A stretch of DNA of 64,000 nt from Bradyrhizobium sp. 190. GTDB lineage: Bacteria > Pseudomonadota > Alphaproteobacteria > Rhizobiales > Xanthobacteraceae. Positions 7,374-16,807 of the stretch are shown here, piece by piece; within the stretch, counting starts at the first letter, position 1, and every line of letters starts with the position of its first letter. The notes beneath the pieces were generated by a model. That model saw only the letters and a list, made by a program, of their open reading frames with translations, was not told the DNA's origin and did not search any database. The stretch covers positions 1 to 64,000 of the forward strand of contig NZ_JADPJL010000047.1 in NCBI RefSeq assembly GCF_023073415.1, given 5' to 3'. The translations under genes and the position numbers were made by a program.

Positions 7374-9395
7374 ATGTATCCAGCGAAAATCTATGTCGGT
7401 CAGATCACGATCGTACTCGGCATCGTCTTCGCGTCGAGCTGGGGGGCGACGCAATGGACCGCGGCAGCTCTCGGCTTTCAGGAGCGGCTCGGTGCGCCCT
7501 GGTTCCTGATTGCAGGCTATCCGGTTTATCTGCCCTGGCGGTTGTTCGAATGGTGGTTCGCTTACGAGGCCTATGCGCCGGAAATCTTTGAAGAGGGCGG
7601 TGCCATCGCGGCAGGTGGTGGCATCGCAGGCGCAGTGTTTGCCATCCTCAACTCCGTGTGGCGGGCGCGGCAAAATCAGCTGGTGACGACCTACGGCTCG
7701 GCACGTTGGGCGACGCCCAAAGAGATCAAGGAGGCCGGCCTCTTCACGACCAAGGGCGTCTTTCTTGGACGGCTTGAGGACAGTTACCTGCGTCACGATG
7801 GCCCGGAGCACGTCATGTGCTTTGCGCCGACCCGCTCGGGAAAGGGCGTGGGGCTCGTGCTGCCGACGCTGTTGTCATGGACCTCCTCGGCGGTGGTGCA
7901 TGACATCAAGGGTGAGAACTGGGAGCTAACTTCCGGCTGGCGCGCAACTTTCTCGCATTGCCTGTTGTTCAATCCGACCGACTCGAGGAGCGCCCGCTAC
8001 AATCCGTTGCTCGAGGTCCGCAAGGGCGCTGCGGAAGTTCGGGATGTCCAGAACATCGCTGACATCCTGGTCGACCCGGAAGGCGCGCTGGAACGCCGCA
8101 CCCATTGGGAAAAGACCAGCCATTCCCTGTTGGTCGGCGTGATCCTTCATGTTCTCTATGCGGAGGAGCAGAAGACGCTCACCCGCGTGACCGAGATCCT
8201 GGCCGATCCCGCGCAGTCCTTCGAGAAGACGCTGCGGATCATGATGGCCACGAACCATCTCGGAAGCGAGGCCGAGCCGAAGGTCCATCCCGTGGTTGCC
8301 GCCACCGCGCGCGAGCTTCTCAACAAGTCCGAGAACGAACGCTCGGGCGTGCTGTCGACAGCCGTAAGCTTTCTGGGACTCTACCGCGACCCCGTTGTCA
8401 GCCGGAACACCGAAAGCTGCGATTGGCGCATTGCCGATCTGGTTAGCGCCGAGAAACCTGTCACGCTTTACCTGGTCGTGCCGCCTTCGGACATCAGCCG
8501 CACCAAGCCACTGATCCGGCTGATCCTCAACCAGATCGGCCGGCGCTTGACCGAATCCTTGAACACGAAAGCGAGCGAGGCCAAGCAGCGCCAGCTCTTG
8601 CTGATGCTGGACGAATTCCCCGCGCTCGGCCGACTCGATTTCTTTGAGAGCGCGCTCGCCTTTATGGCCGGCTATGGCATCCGCGCCTTTTTGATCGCCC
8701 AGTCGCTCAATCAGATCGCGAAGGCCTATGGCGAGAACAATGCGATCCTGGACAATTGCCACGTTCGCATCGCGTTTGCGGCCAACGACGAGCGGACCGC
8801 AAAGCGCATTTCGGACGCGCTCGGCACCGCGACGGAGCTAAGAGCGCAGCGGAACTATGCCGGTCACCGGCTCGCGCCCTGGCTTGGCCACGTGATGGTC
8901 AGCCGCCAGGAAACCGCGCGGCCGCTGCTCACTCCCGGCGAAGTGATGCAGTTGCCGTCCGACCAGGCCATCGTGCTGGTTTCGGGCCTTGCGCCGGTTC
9001 GCGCCTCTAAGCTTCGGCACTACGAGGACGCCAATTTTGTAGGGCGTCTGCGTTCGCCGCCGCAGCTTGCCGCGGACGAGTATCACGACCGTCCGTCGGC
9101 ACGTCCTAACGACTGGGCCTGTCAAATCCGCAACCTCGATCTTCGGCTAGCGACCCTGCCGTTCCGCGACCTCATGCAGGCCGAGGACGGCGGCCTCAAG
9201 CAGCAACTGCCGCTTTTTGAGGAAACCGCTCCCCATGCGGAGGCTACGAGGTTCGCCGAGGAGCGCTTGCTCGATGATGACGCAGACGTAGCCGCGGATC
9301 GCAATCAGATGCAGCGCGCGGCTAACGCCTCAAGCACTATCCGCCGTGCCCACGCTGTGACCCGCGACGACGATGACCTCCTTCCTGCGTTCTGA
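7374..9395 (+). CDS. traG: TraG/VirD4 coupling ATPase
   Basis: The protein has 673 residues from ATG 7374, which has AGGGCGG eight bases upstream. A GTG at 7353 has no such site. Two or three N-terminal membrane segments (to about residue 100) precede the ATPase core. Walker A is at about 150 (APTRSGKGVGLVLPT) and Walker B at about 410 (LLMLDEFPALGRLDF), followed by FLIAQSLNQI. The protein joins the relaxase-DNA complex to the Trb channel at the inner membrane. It heads the transfer operon, 12 bp before the CopG-like gene. The C-terminal tail is acidic. Confidence 0.92.
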   Translation: MYPAKIYVGQITIVLGIVFASSWGATQWTAAALGFQERLGAPWFLIAGYPVYLPWRLFEWWFAYEAYAPEIFEEGGAIAAGGGIAGAVFAILNSVWRARQNQLVTTYGSARWATPKEIKEAGLFTTKGVFLGRLEDSYLRHDGPEHVMCFAPTRSGKGVGLVLPTLLSWTSSAVVHDIKGENWELTSGWRATFSHCLLFNPTDSRSARYNPLLEVRKGAAEVRDVQNIADILVDPEGALERRTHWEKTSHSLLVGVILHVLYAEEQKTLTRVTEILADPAQSFEKTLRIMMATNHLGSEAEPKVHPVVAATARELLNKSENERSGVLSTAVSFLGLYRDPVVSRNTESCDWRIADLVSAEKPVTLYLVVPPSDISRTKPLIRLILNQIGRRLTESLNTKASEAKQRQLLLMLDEFPALGRLDFFESALAFMAGYGIRAFLIAQSLNQIAKAYGENNAILDNCHVRIAFAANDERTAKRISDALGTATELRAQRNYAGHRLAPWLGHVMVSRQETARPLLTPGEVMQLPSDQAIVLVSGLAPVRASKLRHYEDANFVGRLRSPPQLAADEYHDRPSARPNDWACQIRNLDLRLATLPFRDLMQAEDGGLKQQLPLFEETAPHAEATRFAEERLLDDDADVAADRNQMQRAANASSTIRRAHAVTRDDDDLLPAF

Positions 9396-9407
9396 CGGGA
9401 ATCTCCA

Positions 9408-9959
9408 ATGAAACCGAAACTCTCTGCCTACGTTTCTGACAGCGTGGCACAGCGGCTCGAGCTCGCCGCCAGGCGACCTGGAACCAACAAATCGGCGATT
9501 GTCGAAGCAGCGCTGGATCGCTTCCTCAATCCGGAACGGGACGCAAGCGGCGATGCGGCACTAATCCGCAGGCTAGACCGCATGAGCCGGCAGCTCGATC
9601 GTTCGGACCGCGATCTTTCGATCATGGCGGAAACCATTGCGCTGTTTGTCCGCTACTACCTGACCATCACGCCGCCTCTGCCTTCGCCCGATCAGGATGC
9701 GGCGCGCGCGCTTGGACGCGAGCGCTTCGAAATGTTCGTCGCCCAGGTCGGCAAACGCGTCGCGTCAGGCGGCCGGCTCGTTGCCGACGTCATGGAGCAG
9801 GTCTCAACGTCAAACCCGGATCTCTTCATGCGGCATATCGAGGAGGGCGCCCCGCTCGGCGCCAGCCCTCGTGCTGATGACAAATCCCGTTCGCAAGACG
9901 CGACGGGCGAGCAGCCGGGGCCGTCTCCGGCAGGGCGGGAGGAGGTCGGTTATGTCTGA
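9408..9959 (+). CDS. CopG-like ribbon-helix-helix protein of the tra/trb operon
   Basis: The protein has 183 residues. The first 45 form a CopG-type ribbon-helix-helix: KPKLSAYVSDSVAQRLEL, then NKSAIVEAALDRFL. The rest is helical with a disordered, charged C-terminus. In related ICEs this gene always sits between traG and trbB. It may regulate the operon or assist the relaxosome. The end overlaps the trbB start by 8 bp. Confidence 0.82.
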   Translation: MKPKLSAYVSDSVAQRLELAARRPGTNKSAIVEAALDRFLNPERDASGDAALIRRLDRMSRQLDRSDRDLSIMAETIALFVRYYLTITPPLPSPDQDAARALGRERFEMFVAQVGKRVASGGRLVADVMEQVSTSNPDLFMRHIEEGAPLGASPRADDKSRSQDATGEQPGPSPAGREEVGYV

Positions 9960-10935
9960 TCTTCTCTCGCCCGAAACCCGCGAACGACGCCGCGGCATGT
10001 TGCGGACAGCGATGGGGCCGGCGATCGCGCTGGCTCTCGAAGAGGCCGATGTCGTCGAAGTGATGGTCAATCCCGACGGCAGGCTCTGGCTCGACCGGCA
10101 CGGGTCCGGGCGTGCGGATACTGGCGTGGTGCTGACGGCGCAGGAGGCCGAGCGGATCATCCGCCTGGTCGCGAGCCATGTTCGGGCTGAGGCAGGCGGA
10201 TCATCTCCGATTGTTTCGGCCGAGCTTCCCGAAACCGGAGAGCGATTTGAAGGCGTCCTGCCGCCAGTCTCGCTTGCGCCGTGTTTTGCCATCCGTAAGC
10301 CCGCAACAACCACCTTCCGTCTCTCCGACTACATCAAGGCGCAGATTGCATCGCCCGTGATGGCCAAGGTGCTCACCGCCGCGGTGACAGAAGGCCGAAG
10401 CATTCTGGTTGCGGGCGGCACGGGATCGGGCAAGACCACGCTAGCCAATGCGCTTCTCGCCGAGATCGCCCGCCTTGATGAGCGAATCGTTATCATCGAG
10501 GACACGCGCGAGCTCCGCTGCGAGGCCAAGGATGCCGTGACGCTCCGAACCAAGCCTGGCGTGGCAAGCCTTGCCGATCTCGTGCGTTCCACGCTTCGCT
10601 TGCGTCCTGATCGCATCATTGTCGGCGAGGTGAGAGGCGCCGAAGCCCTCGACTTGCTCAAGGCCTGGAACACAGGTCATCCGGGCGGCATCGCCACGGT
10701 TCACGCCAATTCGGCGCGCGCGGCGCTCTACCGAATCGAGCAATTGATCCAGGAAGCCGTCGCCACCGTGCCGCGCCGGCTCATCGCCGAGGCGATTGAT
10801 CTCATCGTCTTCATCAAGGGGCGGGGACCCGCGCGCCGGATCGAGGCAGTGGCCGAGCTCAAGGGCCTCGATCCTTCCGGTGACTACCTCCTGGAAACCC
10901 CACCTGGCCTTCCGAACACCAGCCACCGGCCTTAA
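9952..10935 (+). CDS. trbB: TrbB, VirB11-type secretion ATPase
   Basis: The protein has 327 residues from ATG 9952, which has GGGAGGAGG 10 bases upstream. A longer frame from 9697 overlaps the CopG-like gene and is not coding. It has Walker A at about 155 ([15 protein letters not shown]), an Asp box (IVIIEDTRELRC), Walker B (RPDRIIVGEVRGAEALDLL) and the His box (TGHPGGIATVHANSA). This hexameric ATPase powers pilus assembly and DNA transfer at the inner membrane face. Confidence 0.93.
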   Translation: MSDLLSPETRERRRGMLRTAMGPAIALALEEADVVEVMVNPDGRLWLDRHGSGRADTGVVLTAQEAERIIRLVASHVRAEAGGSSPIVSAELPETGERFEGVLPPVSLAPCFAIRKPATTTFRLSDYIKAQIASPVMAKVLTAAVTEGRSILVAGGTGSGKTTLANALLAEIARLDERIVIIEDTRELRCEAKDAVTLRTKPGVASLADLVRSTLRLRPDRIIVGEVRGAEALDLLKAWNTGHPGGIATVHANSARAALYRIEQLIQEAVATVPRRLIAEAIDLIVFIKGRGPARRIEAVAELKGLDPSGDYLLETPPGLPNTSHRP

Positions 10936-10954
10936 GACCCACGGAGAGTGCGAC

Positions 10955-11311
10955 ATGCTCGTTTCACTGCGTTCAACTACGCGTTTCTTTTTTCACTTGG
11001 CTTACAGACCACTCCTCACGGAGTTCGGGACCGTCACCTGCGTACTTTTTACGGCGTCGGCGGCCCATGCCGCCGGGTCGGGCATGCCGTGGGAAGCTCC
11101 GCTGGAGCGCATCCTAGAATCCGTGCAGGGGCCGGTCGCCAAGATCGTCGCTGTCATCATCATCACCGTGACCGGGATATCGCTGGCCTTCGGCGATACC
11201 TCCGGCGGGTTTCGCAAGATGGTCCAGGTCGTGTTCGGCCTCTCGATTGCTTTTGCAGCGAGCTCCTTCTTCCTTTCGTTTTTCTCGTTCGGCGGCGGAG
11301 CGCTAATCTGA
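10955..11311 (+). CDS. trbC: TrbC pilin precursor
   Basis: The protein has 118 residues from ATG 10955, preceded by GGAGAG. A long signal peptide ends near ASAAHAAGSGMPWE, and two hydrophobic helices follow (VAKIVAVIIITVTGISLAF and the FGLSIAFAASSFFLSFF region). This is the VirB2/TrbC layout. It is the likely substrate of the S26 peptidase at 2604. The stop codon shares one base with the trbD start (TGATG). Confidence 0.9.
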   Translation: MLVSLRSTTRFFFHLAYRPLLTEFGTVTCVLFTASAAHAAGSGMPWEAPLERILESVQGPVAKIVAVIIITVTGISLAFGDTSGGFRKMVQVVFGLSIAFAASSFFLSFFSFGGGALI

Positions 11312-11568
11312 TGCGCCCCGATGGTTTCGAACTCGTGCTTCACCGCTCGCTGACCGAACCCATCCTGATCGGTGGCGCGCCGCGCGCCGCTGCTATTCTG
11401 ATCGGCACTCTCTCGGCCGTTCTGGCGCTGGGCCTGCGGCTTTGGCTTGCGGGTCTGGTGTTCTGGATCGTCGGCCACGGCATCGCGGTCTGGCTTGCCA
11501 AGCGCGATCCCGCCTTTGTCGAGGTCGCCGTCCGCCACACCAAGCATAAGGGCTGGCTCGCATGCTGA
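11311..11568 (+). CDS. trbD: TrbD, VirB3-like inner-membrane protein
   Basis: The protein has 85 residues from ATG 11311. A short cytosolic head (VLHRSLTEPILIGGAPR) precedes two adjacent membrane helices, the VirB3/TrbD pattern. The gene overlaps trbC by 1 bp and trbE by 7 bp, so it is translated in coupling. It helps anchor the VirB4-type ATPase TrbE. Confidence 0.9.
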   Translation: MRPDGFELVLHRSLTEPILIGGAPRAAAILIGTLSAVLALGLRLWLAGLVFWIVGHGIAVWLAKRDPAFVEVAVRHTKHKGWLAC

Positions 11569-14147
11569 ACTTAAGAGAATTCCGCAGCCATGCCTATCGC
11601 CTGGCCGATTGGCTGCCTTGGGCATGTCTGGTCGCGCCCGGCGTGGTCCTCAACAAGGACGGTAGCTTTCAGCGCACTGTTCGCTACCGGGGACCTGACC
11701 TCGACAGCGCAACCGAGGCCGAGCTCATGAGCGTGGTCTCGCGGGTCAACAACGTCCTGAAGCGCTTTGGCTCGGGCTGGGCGCTATTCTTTGACGCCTC
11801 GCGGATCGAGGCGTCGGAATACCCGCGCTCGCAGTTTCCCGAGGCCGTGTCCTGGCTCGTCGACGAGGAGCGGCGGGCCGCGTTCGAAAGCACGTCTGAT
11901 GCCTGGTGGGACGATCCTTCACGTCCGCGCGGACAGCATTTTGAGAGCGTTCTGCATCTTACCTTGATGTACCTGCCGCCGGCAGAGCGCATGTCGCGGC
12001 TGGAGGGACTGTTTCTGGAGCGCCCGCGAGAGAAGCAGGCCGGGAGACGGAGCCGGCGTCAGCAACGTGCTGAGGTAGCTGTTCAGGCCGGACAATTCGA
12101 CGGTGAGCAAAACGGCCGTGTTTCTGAAACTGTCGTTGAAGGTGGTCGGCCCCAGCCGTCGGGCGAGCACAGCTATTGGGACCACCTTGAGCGCTTTGTC
12201 CAGGAGACGGACCGGGCGATCGATCTCCTGTCTTCCGTCCTGCCCGAGATCTGGCCACTCAGCGACGAGGAGACGCTGACCTACCTGCATAGCTGTGTTT
12301 CGACCAAGCGCCACCCGGTCGCCGTTCCCAAAATTCCAGCCTATCTCGATTGTTTCCTTAGCGACGAGCCGTTGACCGGTGGATTGTCGCCGGCGATCGG
12401 CCGAAACCATCTTCGCGTGCTGACCGTGCTCGGCTTACCAGCTGTGACCTTTCCCGGCTTGCTTGATGAACTGAACCGGCTTGGCGTCGCCTATCGCTGG
12501 GCGACGCGATTCTTGCCGCTCGACCGCACACAGGCCCACGCCGCGTTGTCGCGGTACCGCCGTCAGTGGTTCGCCAAGCGCAAATCGTTAGGCGCAATCG
12601 TGAAGGAGGTCATGTTCAATGAGCAGGCGGCGCTCATTGACACGGACGCCAGCAACAAGGCCATCGATGCGGACGCCGCGCTCACTGAGCTTGGTGATGA
12701 TCTCGTAGCATTCGGTTACATGACCACAACCATCGCTGTCAGCGATGAGGACGCGCGGTTCGCCGATGACAAGATCCACCTCGTCGAACGCGTTATCAAT
12801 AGCCGCGGCTTCACCACCATCAGGGAAAGCGTCAATGCGGTCGAGGCCTGGCTCGGCGGACTGCCGGGCCAGGCCTATGCGAATATTCGTCAGCCAATCG
12901 TTCACACGCTCAATCTCGCCCATATGTGTCCGCTGTCGGCAGTGTGGGCTGGGCCGGAACGCTGTGAGCACCTCGATGGTCCGCCGCTTCTGATCGCCAT
13001 AACCAAGGGCGCCACCCCATTCCGGCTCTCACTCCATGCCGGAGACGTCGGGCATACCATCGTCGTGGGGCCAACCGGCGCTGGCAAGTCAGTGCTGCTT
13101 TCGATGCTCGCGCTGCAGTTCCGCCGCTACCCGAATGCCCAGCTGATCACCTTCGACAAGGGCCGCTCTGCCCGTGCGACAACGCTTGCCCTGTCAGGGG
13201 CCTGGTATGAGCTGGGGGCCAAAGGCGGCATCGCGTTTCAGCCGCTGAAGGATGTGGCGGAGGAGGGCGCGCGGCTATGGGCGCTCGACTGGCTCTGCGG
13301 CGTGCTTGCGCACGAGCGCGTCATCGTGACCCCTGAGGTCAAGGAAACCGTCTGGTCTGCGCTCAAGAGCCTCGGCACCGCGCCGGTTTCCCAGCGCACG
13401 ATGACCGGGCTTGTGGCGTTGCTGGCCCGCGATGCCCTGCGACAGGCGCTCCAGCCGTATACCCTCGAAGGGCCATACGGCCGTTTCCTCGATGCGGACG
13501 CCGACCGTCTCTCCAGCGCCGACGTTCTGACCTTCGAGATGGAGGAACTGATGGCGCTGCCCGGCTTGATCGCGCCCGTTCTCACCTATCTCTTCCATAC
13601 CCTGGACGCGCGCTTTGACGGCCGACCAACCTTGCTCGTGCTCGATGAAGCCTGGGTCTTTCTCGACGACCCGCTGTTCTCCAGCCGAATCCGTGAATGG
13701 TTGAAGACGCTGCGCAAGAAGAATGTGGCGGTGATCTTCGCGACCCAGTCGCTGACCGATATCGCCGACAGCCAGATAGCGCCGGCGATCATCGAATCCT
13801 GTCCCACCCGGATATTCCTGCCGAACCCGCGCGCGCTCGAGCCGACCCAGACCGAAACCTATCGGCAGTTTGGCTTGAATGACACGCAAATCCGCCTAAT
13901 CGCGGAGGCCTTTCCCAAGCGCGACTATTATCTGCAGTCGCGCGCCGGCAATCGCTTGTTCGAGCTTGGCCTTGGGCCAGTCGCACTTGCGCTCGTCGGA
14001 GCATCCTCGGCGGAAGACCAGCGCAGCATCGAAGCGGTCTTGGCCCGGTCTGGCCTTCATCATTTCGCCGAGCGCTATCTCGCTGAACGAGACCTGCACT
14101 GGGCCGCGAACCTGATCAGCACCTTCGAACAGGCTCACAAGGCCTAA
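11562..14147 (+). CDS. trbE: TrbE, VirB4-type ATPase
   Basis: The protein has 861 residues, close to the family size. The N-terminal half is the CagE/TrbE region. Walker A is at about 503 (GPTGAGKSVLLSML) and Walker B at about 690 (LLVLDEAWVFLDDPL), followed by VAVIFATQSLTDIA. It energises pilus and channel assembly. Residues about 150-200 are a Gln/Arg-rich insert between the N-terminal segments. No interruption is visible. Confidence 0.94.
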   Translation: MLNLREFRSHAYRLADWLPWACLVAPGVVLNKDGSFQRTVRYRGPDLDSATEAELMSVVSRVNNVLKRFGSGWALFFDASRIEASEYPRSQFPEAVSWLVDEERRAAFESTSDAWWDDPSRPRGQHFESVLHLTLMYLPPAERMSRLEGLFLERPREKQAGRRSRRQQRAEVAVQAGQFDGEQNGRVSETVVEGGRPQPSGEHSYWDHLERFVQETDRAIDLLSSVLPEIWPLSDEETLTYLHSCVSTKRHPVAVPKIPAYLDCFLSDEPLTGGLSPAIGRNHLRVLTVLGLPAVTFPGLLDELNRLGVAYRWATRFLPLDRTQAHAALSRYRRQWFAKRKSLGAIVKEVMFNEQAALIDTDASNKAIDADAALTELGDDLVAFGYMTTTIAVSDEDARFADDKIHLVERVINSRGFTTIRESVNAVEAWLGGLPGQAYANIRQPIVHTLNLAHMCPLSAVWAGPERCEHLDGPPLLIAITKGATPFRLSLHAGDVGHTIVVGPTGAGKSVLLSMLALQFRRYPNAQLITFDKGRSARATTLALSGAWYELGAKGGIAFQPLKDVAEEGARLWALDWLCGVLAHERVIVTPEVKETVWSALKSLGTAPVSQRTMTGLVALLARDALRQALQPYTLEGPYGRFLDADADRLSSADVLTFEMEELMALPGLIAPVLTYLFHTLDARFDGRPTLLVLDEAWVFLDDPLFSSRIREWLKTLRKKNVAVIFATQSLTDIADSQIAPAIIESCPTRIFLPNPRALEPTQTETYRQFGLNDTQIRLIAEAFPKRDYYLQSRAGNRLFELGLGPVALALVGASSAEDQRSIEAVLARSGLHHFAERYLAERDLHWAANLISTFEQAHKA

Positions 14148-14174
14148 GTTCAATCTCAACCTTCGGAGTAACTC

Positions 14175-14927
14175 ATGCTCAAGGGCATCTGCCGCCTATG
14201 CTCCAACACAACCGTAGGAGCAGCAGTAACAATAGTTCTATCTCTCATCATCGCCGTGAACGGATCCCGACGGCTCGGAGCGCAAGTCATCGTGTTCGAT
14301 CCATCGAACTACAGCCAGAACCTTCTGACTGCCGCAAGAGCGCTTGAGCAAATCAACAACCAAGTCAGGAGCTTGGAAAATCAGGCTCAATCACTTCTCA
14401 ATCAGGCCAAACACCTTGCCGCTCTCCCAACGAGCGTGGTCGGTCAGCTCGCTTCGACGATCAGTCAGATGAACAGCTTGATTGCTCAGGCGAAGGGCAT
14501 CTCATTCGATGTTCAGCGGACCCAACAGGATTTTGCCCGATTCTATCCTCGCCAGTATGGAGCGGCCACGTCGTCCAACAAGATGGTGCAGGACGCCACC
14601 ACACGCTGGGACAATAGCTATGAGGGGCTGCAGCAGGCGCTCACGCTTCAATCGGCGATCGTCAGTACCCTGAGCCAGGATGGCCAGACGCTTCGTACGT
14701 TGATGGCAAGCTCATCGGGAGCGATCGGCTCGCTGCAAGCCCAGCAGTCGGGCAATGAATTGCTCGCCCTGCAGATAAAGCAGACATTGCAGACGCAGGC
14801 GCTGCTGGCAACCCAGGCACGCGCGGACACGTTGAGAGCGGCCGAGCAGCAGGCTTCCGTTGCGGCCGCCCGGGAGCGCTTCATCCGCTTCATCGGCGAT
14901 GGCCAAGCCTACGCCGGCCGCAGATAG
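14175..14927 (+). CDS. trbJ: TrbJ, VirB5-like pilus protein
   Basis: The protein has 250 residues. A signal peptide (about residues 10-36) precedes a long helical region rich in Gln, Asn and Leu (EQINNQVRSLENQAQSLLNQ). A second coiled segment near the end is also rich in Gln. This matches TrbJ/VirB5 proteins exported to the periplasm, which form the pilus tip. It starts 27 bp after trbE. No trbK entry-exclusion gene is present between trbJ and trbL, where many related elements carry one. Confidence 0.88.
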   Translation: MLKGICRLCSNTTVGAAVTIVLSLIIAVNGSRRLGAQVIVFDPSNYSQNLLTAARALEQINNQVRSLENQAQSLLNQAKHLAALPTSVVGQLASTISQMNSLIAQAKGISFDVQRTQQDFARFYPRQYGAATSSNKMVQDATTRWDNSYEGLQQALTLQSAIVSTLSQDGQTLRTLMASSSGAIGSLQAQQSGNELLALQIKQTLQTQALLATQARADTLRAAEQQASVAAARERFIRFIGDGQAYAGRR

Positions 14928-14938
14928 GAGAGGGCGCC

Positions 14939-16099
14939 ATGGCTGATCTCTCCGTCATCGATCGCTTCACCGAAACCTTCTCGAGGTACATTGACTCGGG
15001 CTTTGGCTTTCTGTCCGGCGAAGTCTCGTTCTTGAGTTCGACGCTCGTCGTCATCGATCTCACGCTTGCCGGGCTTGCCTGGAGCGTGCGGGCCGACGAC
15101 CAGATTCTGGTGACGCTCGCGAAGAAGGTGCTCTATGTTGGCGCGTTCGCCTTCATTATTATCAACTTCAAAAGCCTCGCCGATATCATCTTCAGCTCGT
15201 TCTCGAGCCTTGGCCTGAAGGCATCCGGCGGTACCCTTAGTGCCGCCGACCTGACCCGCCCGGGGTTTGTCGCTTCCGCCGGGTTTACTGCGGCGCATCC
15301 GCTTCTGGAGGAGACGAGTCAGTTCTCCGGCTTCGATGTGCTGACCAATTTGCCGACGATCCTGATCCTGTTGTTTTGTTGGATCCTGATCGTGCTGGCG
15401 TTCTTTGTGCTCTCGGTCCAGCTCTTCGTCACCCTGATCGAGTTCAAGCTGACCACGCTTGCGAGCTTCATTTTGGTGCCGTTCGCGCTCTGGGGCAAAA
15501 CCGCGTTTCTGGCCGAGAAGACGCTCGGCAACGTCGTCGCCTCCGGCGTGAAGGTGATGGTGCTGGCAATCATCATCGGCATCGGTTCGACCATTTTCGG
15601 TCAACTCGCGAGCACCCTTACACGGCCCATCGACATTGCGTCGGCCATGAGCCTTCTGCTTGCGGCCCTGTCTCTATTTGGACTTGGAATCTTTGGTCCG
15701 GGCATTGCCGCAGGTCTTGTTTCGGGTGCGCCTCAACTGGGTGCGGGTGCTGCGGCCGGAACACTGGCAGGCGCCGCCGCTGTTGCAATTGGAGGAGGCG
15801 CCGCGGCAATGGGCGGCCTTCGCGCCACGGCGAGCGGATCAATGACGGCGGTCCGGTCAGCAGCGTCGTTGGCGGGAACCGGCTCGATAGCTGGCAGCGC
15901 AGCACGTGGTTCGGCCGTCGACCAACTGTCGAGTCCAGGCGGTGGTGGTGCAAGCGGTGGAGCGGAGGCATCTTCCGCCCAGCCATCAGCATCAACTGGA
16001 CGGCAGCGGGCCAGCGAAGCTGCACGGGTTGCCGCCCATACGCTGAAGGATGGTGACAAGGGCGGACATTCGTCGGGTCCGAAGCTGGGGGAGGACTGA
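14939..16099 (+). CDS. trbL: TrbL, VirB6-like channel protein
   Basis: The protein has 386 residues with at least five membrane segments between residues 30 and 245 (for example TLIEFKLTTLASFILVPFAL). A Gly/Ala/Ser-rich tail follows, ending in a charged segment. The TrbL signature region (GVKVMVLAIIIGIGSTIF) is present. It is the inner-membrane part of the mating channel. It begins 11 bp after trbJ and ends 3 bp before trbF. Confidence 0.92.
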   Translation: MADLSVIDRFTETFSRYIDSGFGFLSGEVSFLSSTLVVIDLTLAGLAWSVRADDQILVTLAKKVLYVGAFAFIIINFKSLADIIFSSFSSLGLKASGGTLSAADLTRPGFVASAGFTAAHPLLEETSQFSGFDVLTNLPTILILLFCWILIVLAFFVLSVQLFVTLIEFKLTTLASFILVPFALWGKTAFLAEKTLGNVVASGVKVMVLAIIIGIGSTIFGQLASTLTRPIDIASAMSLLLAALSLFGLGIFGPGIAAGLVSGAPQLGAGAAAGTLAGAAAVAIGGGAAAMGGLRATASGSMTAVRSAASLAGTGSIAGSAARGSAVDQLSSPGGGGASGGAEASSAQPSASTGRQRASEAARVAAHTLKDGDKGGHSSGPKLGED

Positions 16100-16102
16100 C
16101 AC

Positions 16103-16807
16103 ATGGCTAGTCATCCCTTTCAACGTGTTTCTGTTCGATACGGCGAAACGCCAGAACCCGTGACGCCCTATCAGAAAGCGGCCCAGGTTTGGGACGAGCG
16201 GTTGGGGTCCGCGCGGGTTCAGGCGAGCAACTGGCGGCTTGCGGCGCTGGCGGCGACCGCTTTGTCCGGCCTGCTTGGATTGACGCTTCTGGTCGTGATC
16301 GGTCGCTCGGGAGTCGTTCCTTACGTGGTCGAGGTCGACCGCCTTGGCGAGGTACGTGCCGTTGGCCCGGCGCTTGAAGCGTATCAGCCCTCAGATGCAC
16401 AGATCGCGCATTTTCTGGCGCGGTTCATTGAAAACGTGCGTTCCTTGTCGATCGATCCCATCATCGTGCGAAGCAACTGGCTGCGGGCCTACGACTTCGT
16501 CACCGATCGCGGTGCACTTGCCCTGAACGACTACGCGCGTGAAGCCGACCCGTTCGCGAAAATTGGCTCGAAAACAGTCACGGCCGAAGTCACCTCGGTG
16601 GTGCGCGCGTCCAGCGACAGTTTCGAGCTCCGCTGGAAGGAAAATACCTACGAGAACGGCTCGATTGCGAAGACCGAGCGTTTCACCGGGCTCGTGACCA
16701 CGGTGCTCAAGCCGCCGACAGACGCCGAAACGCTGCGCAAGAATCCCCTCGGACTCTATGTCCATTCCCTCAACTGGTCGCGCGACCTCATTGGAGACGC
16801 CAAATGA
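16103..16807 (+). CDS. trbF: TrbF, VirB8-like inner-membrane protein
   Basis: The protein has 234 residues. A cytosolic N-terminus (PFQRVSVRYGETPEPVTPYQ) precedes one membrane helix (about 50-70), and then the periplasmic VirB8-like fold with FIENVRSLSIDPIIVRSNW. Its end overlaps trbG by 4 bp (ATGA). It links the inner-membrane ATPases to the outer-membrane core. Confidence 0.93.
   Translation: MASHPFQRVSVRYGETPEPVTPYQKAAQVWDERLGSARVQASNWRLAALAATALSGLLGLTLLVVIGRSGVVPYVVEVDRLGEVRAVGPALEAYQPSDAQIAHFLARFIENVRSLSIDPIIVRSNWLRAYDFVTDRGALALNDYAREADPFAKIGSKTVTAEVTSVVRASSDSFELRWKENTYENGSIAKTERFTGLVTTVLKPPTDAETLRKNPLGLYVHSLNWSRDLIGDAK

Noticed and set aside
14909-15604. 231-codon minus-strand frame rich in Glu, Arg and Gln
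   Set aside because: It is antisense to trbL, whose membrane segments and operon position are clear.
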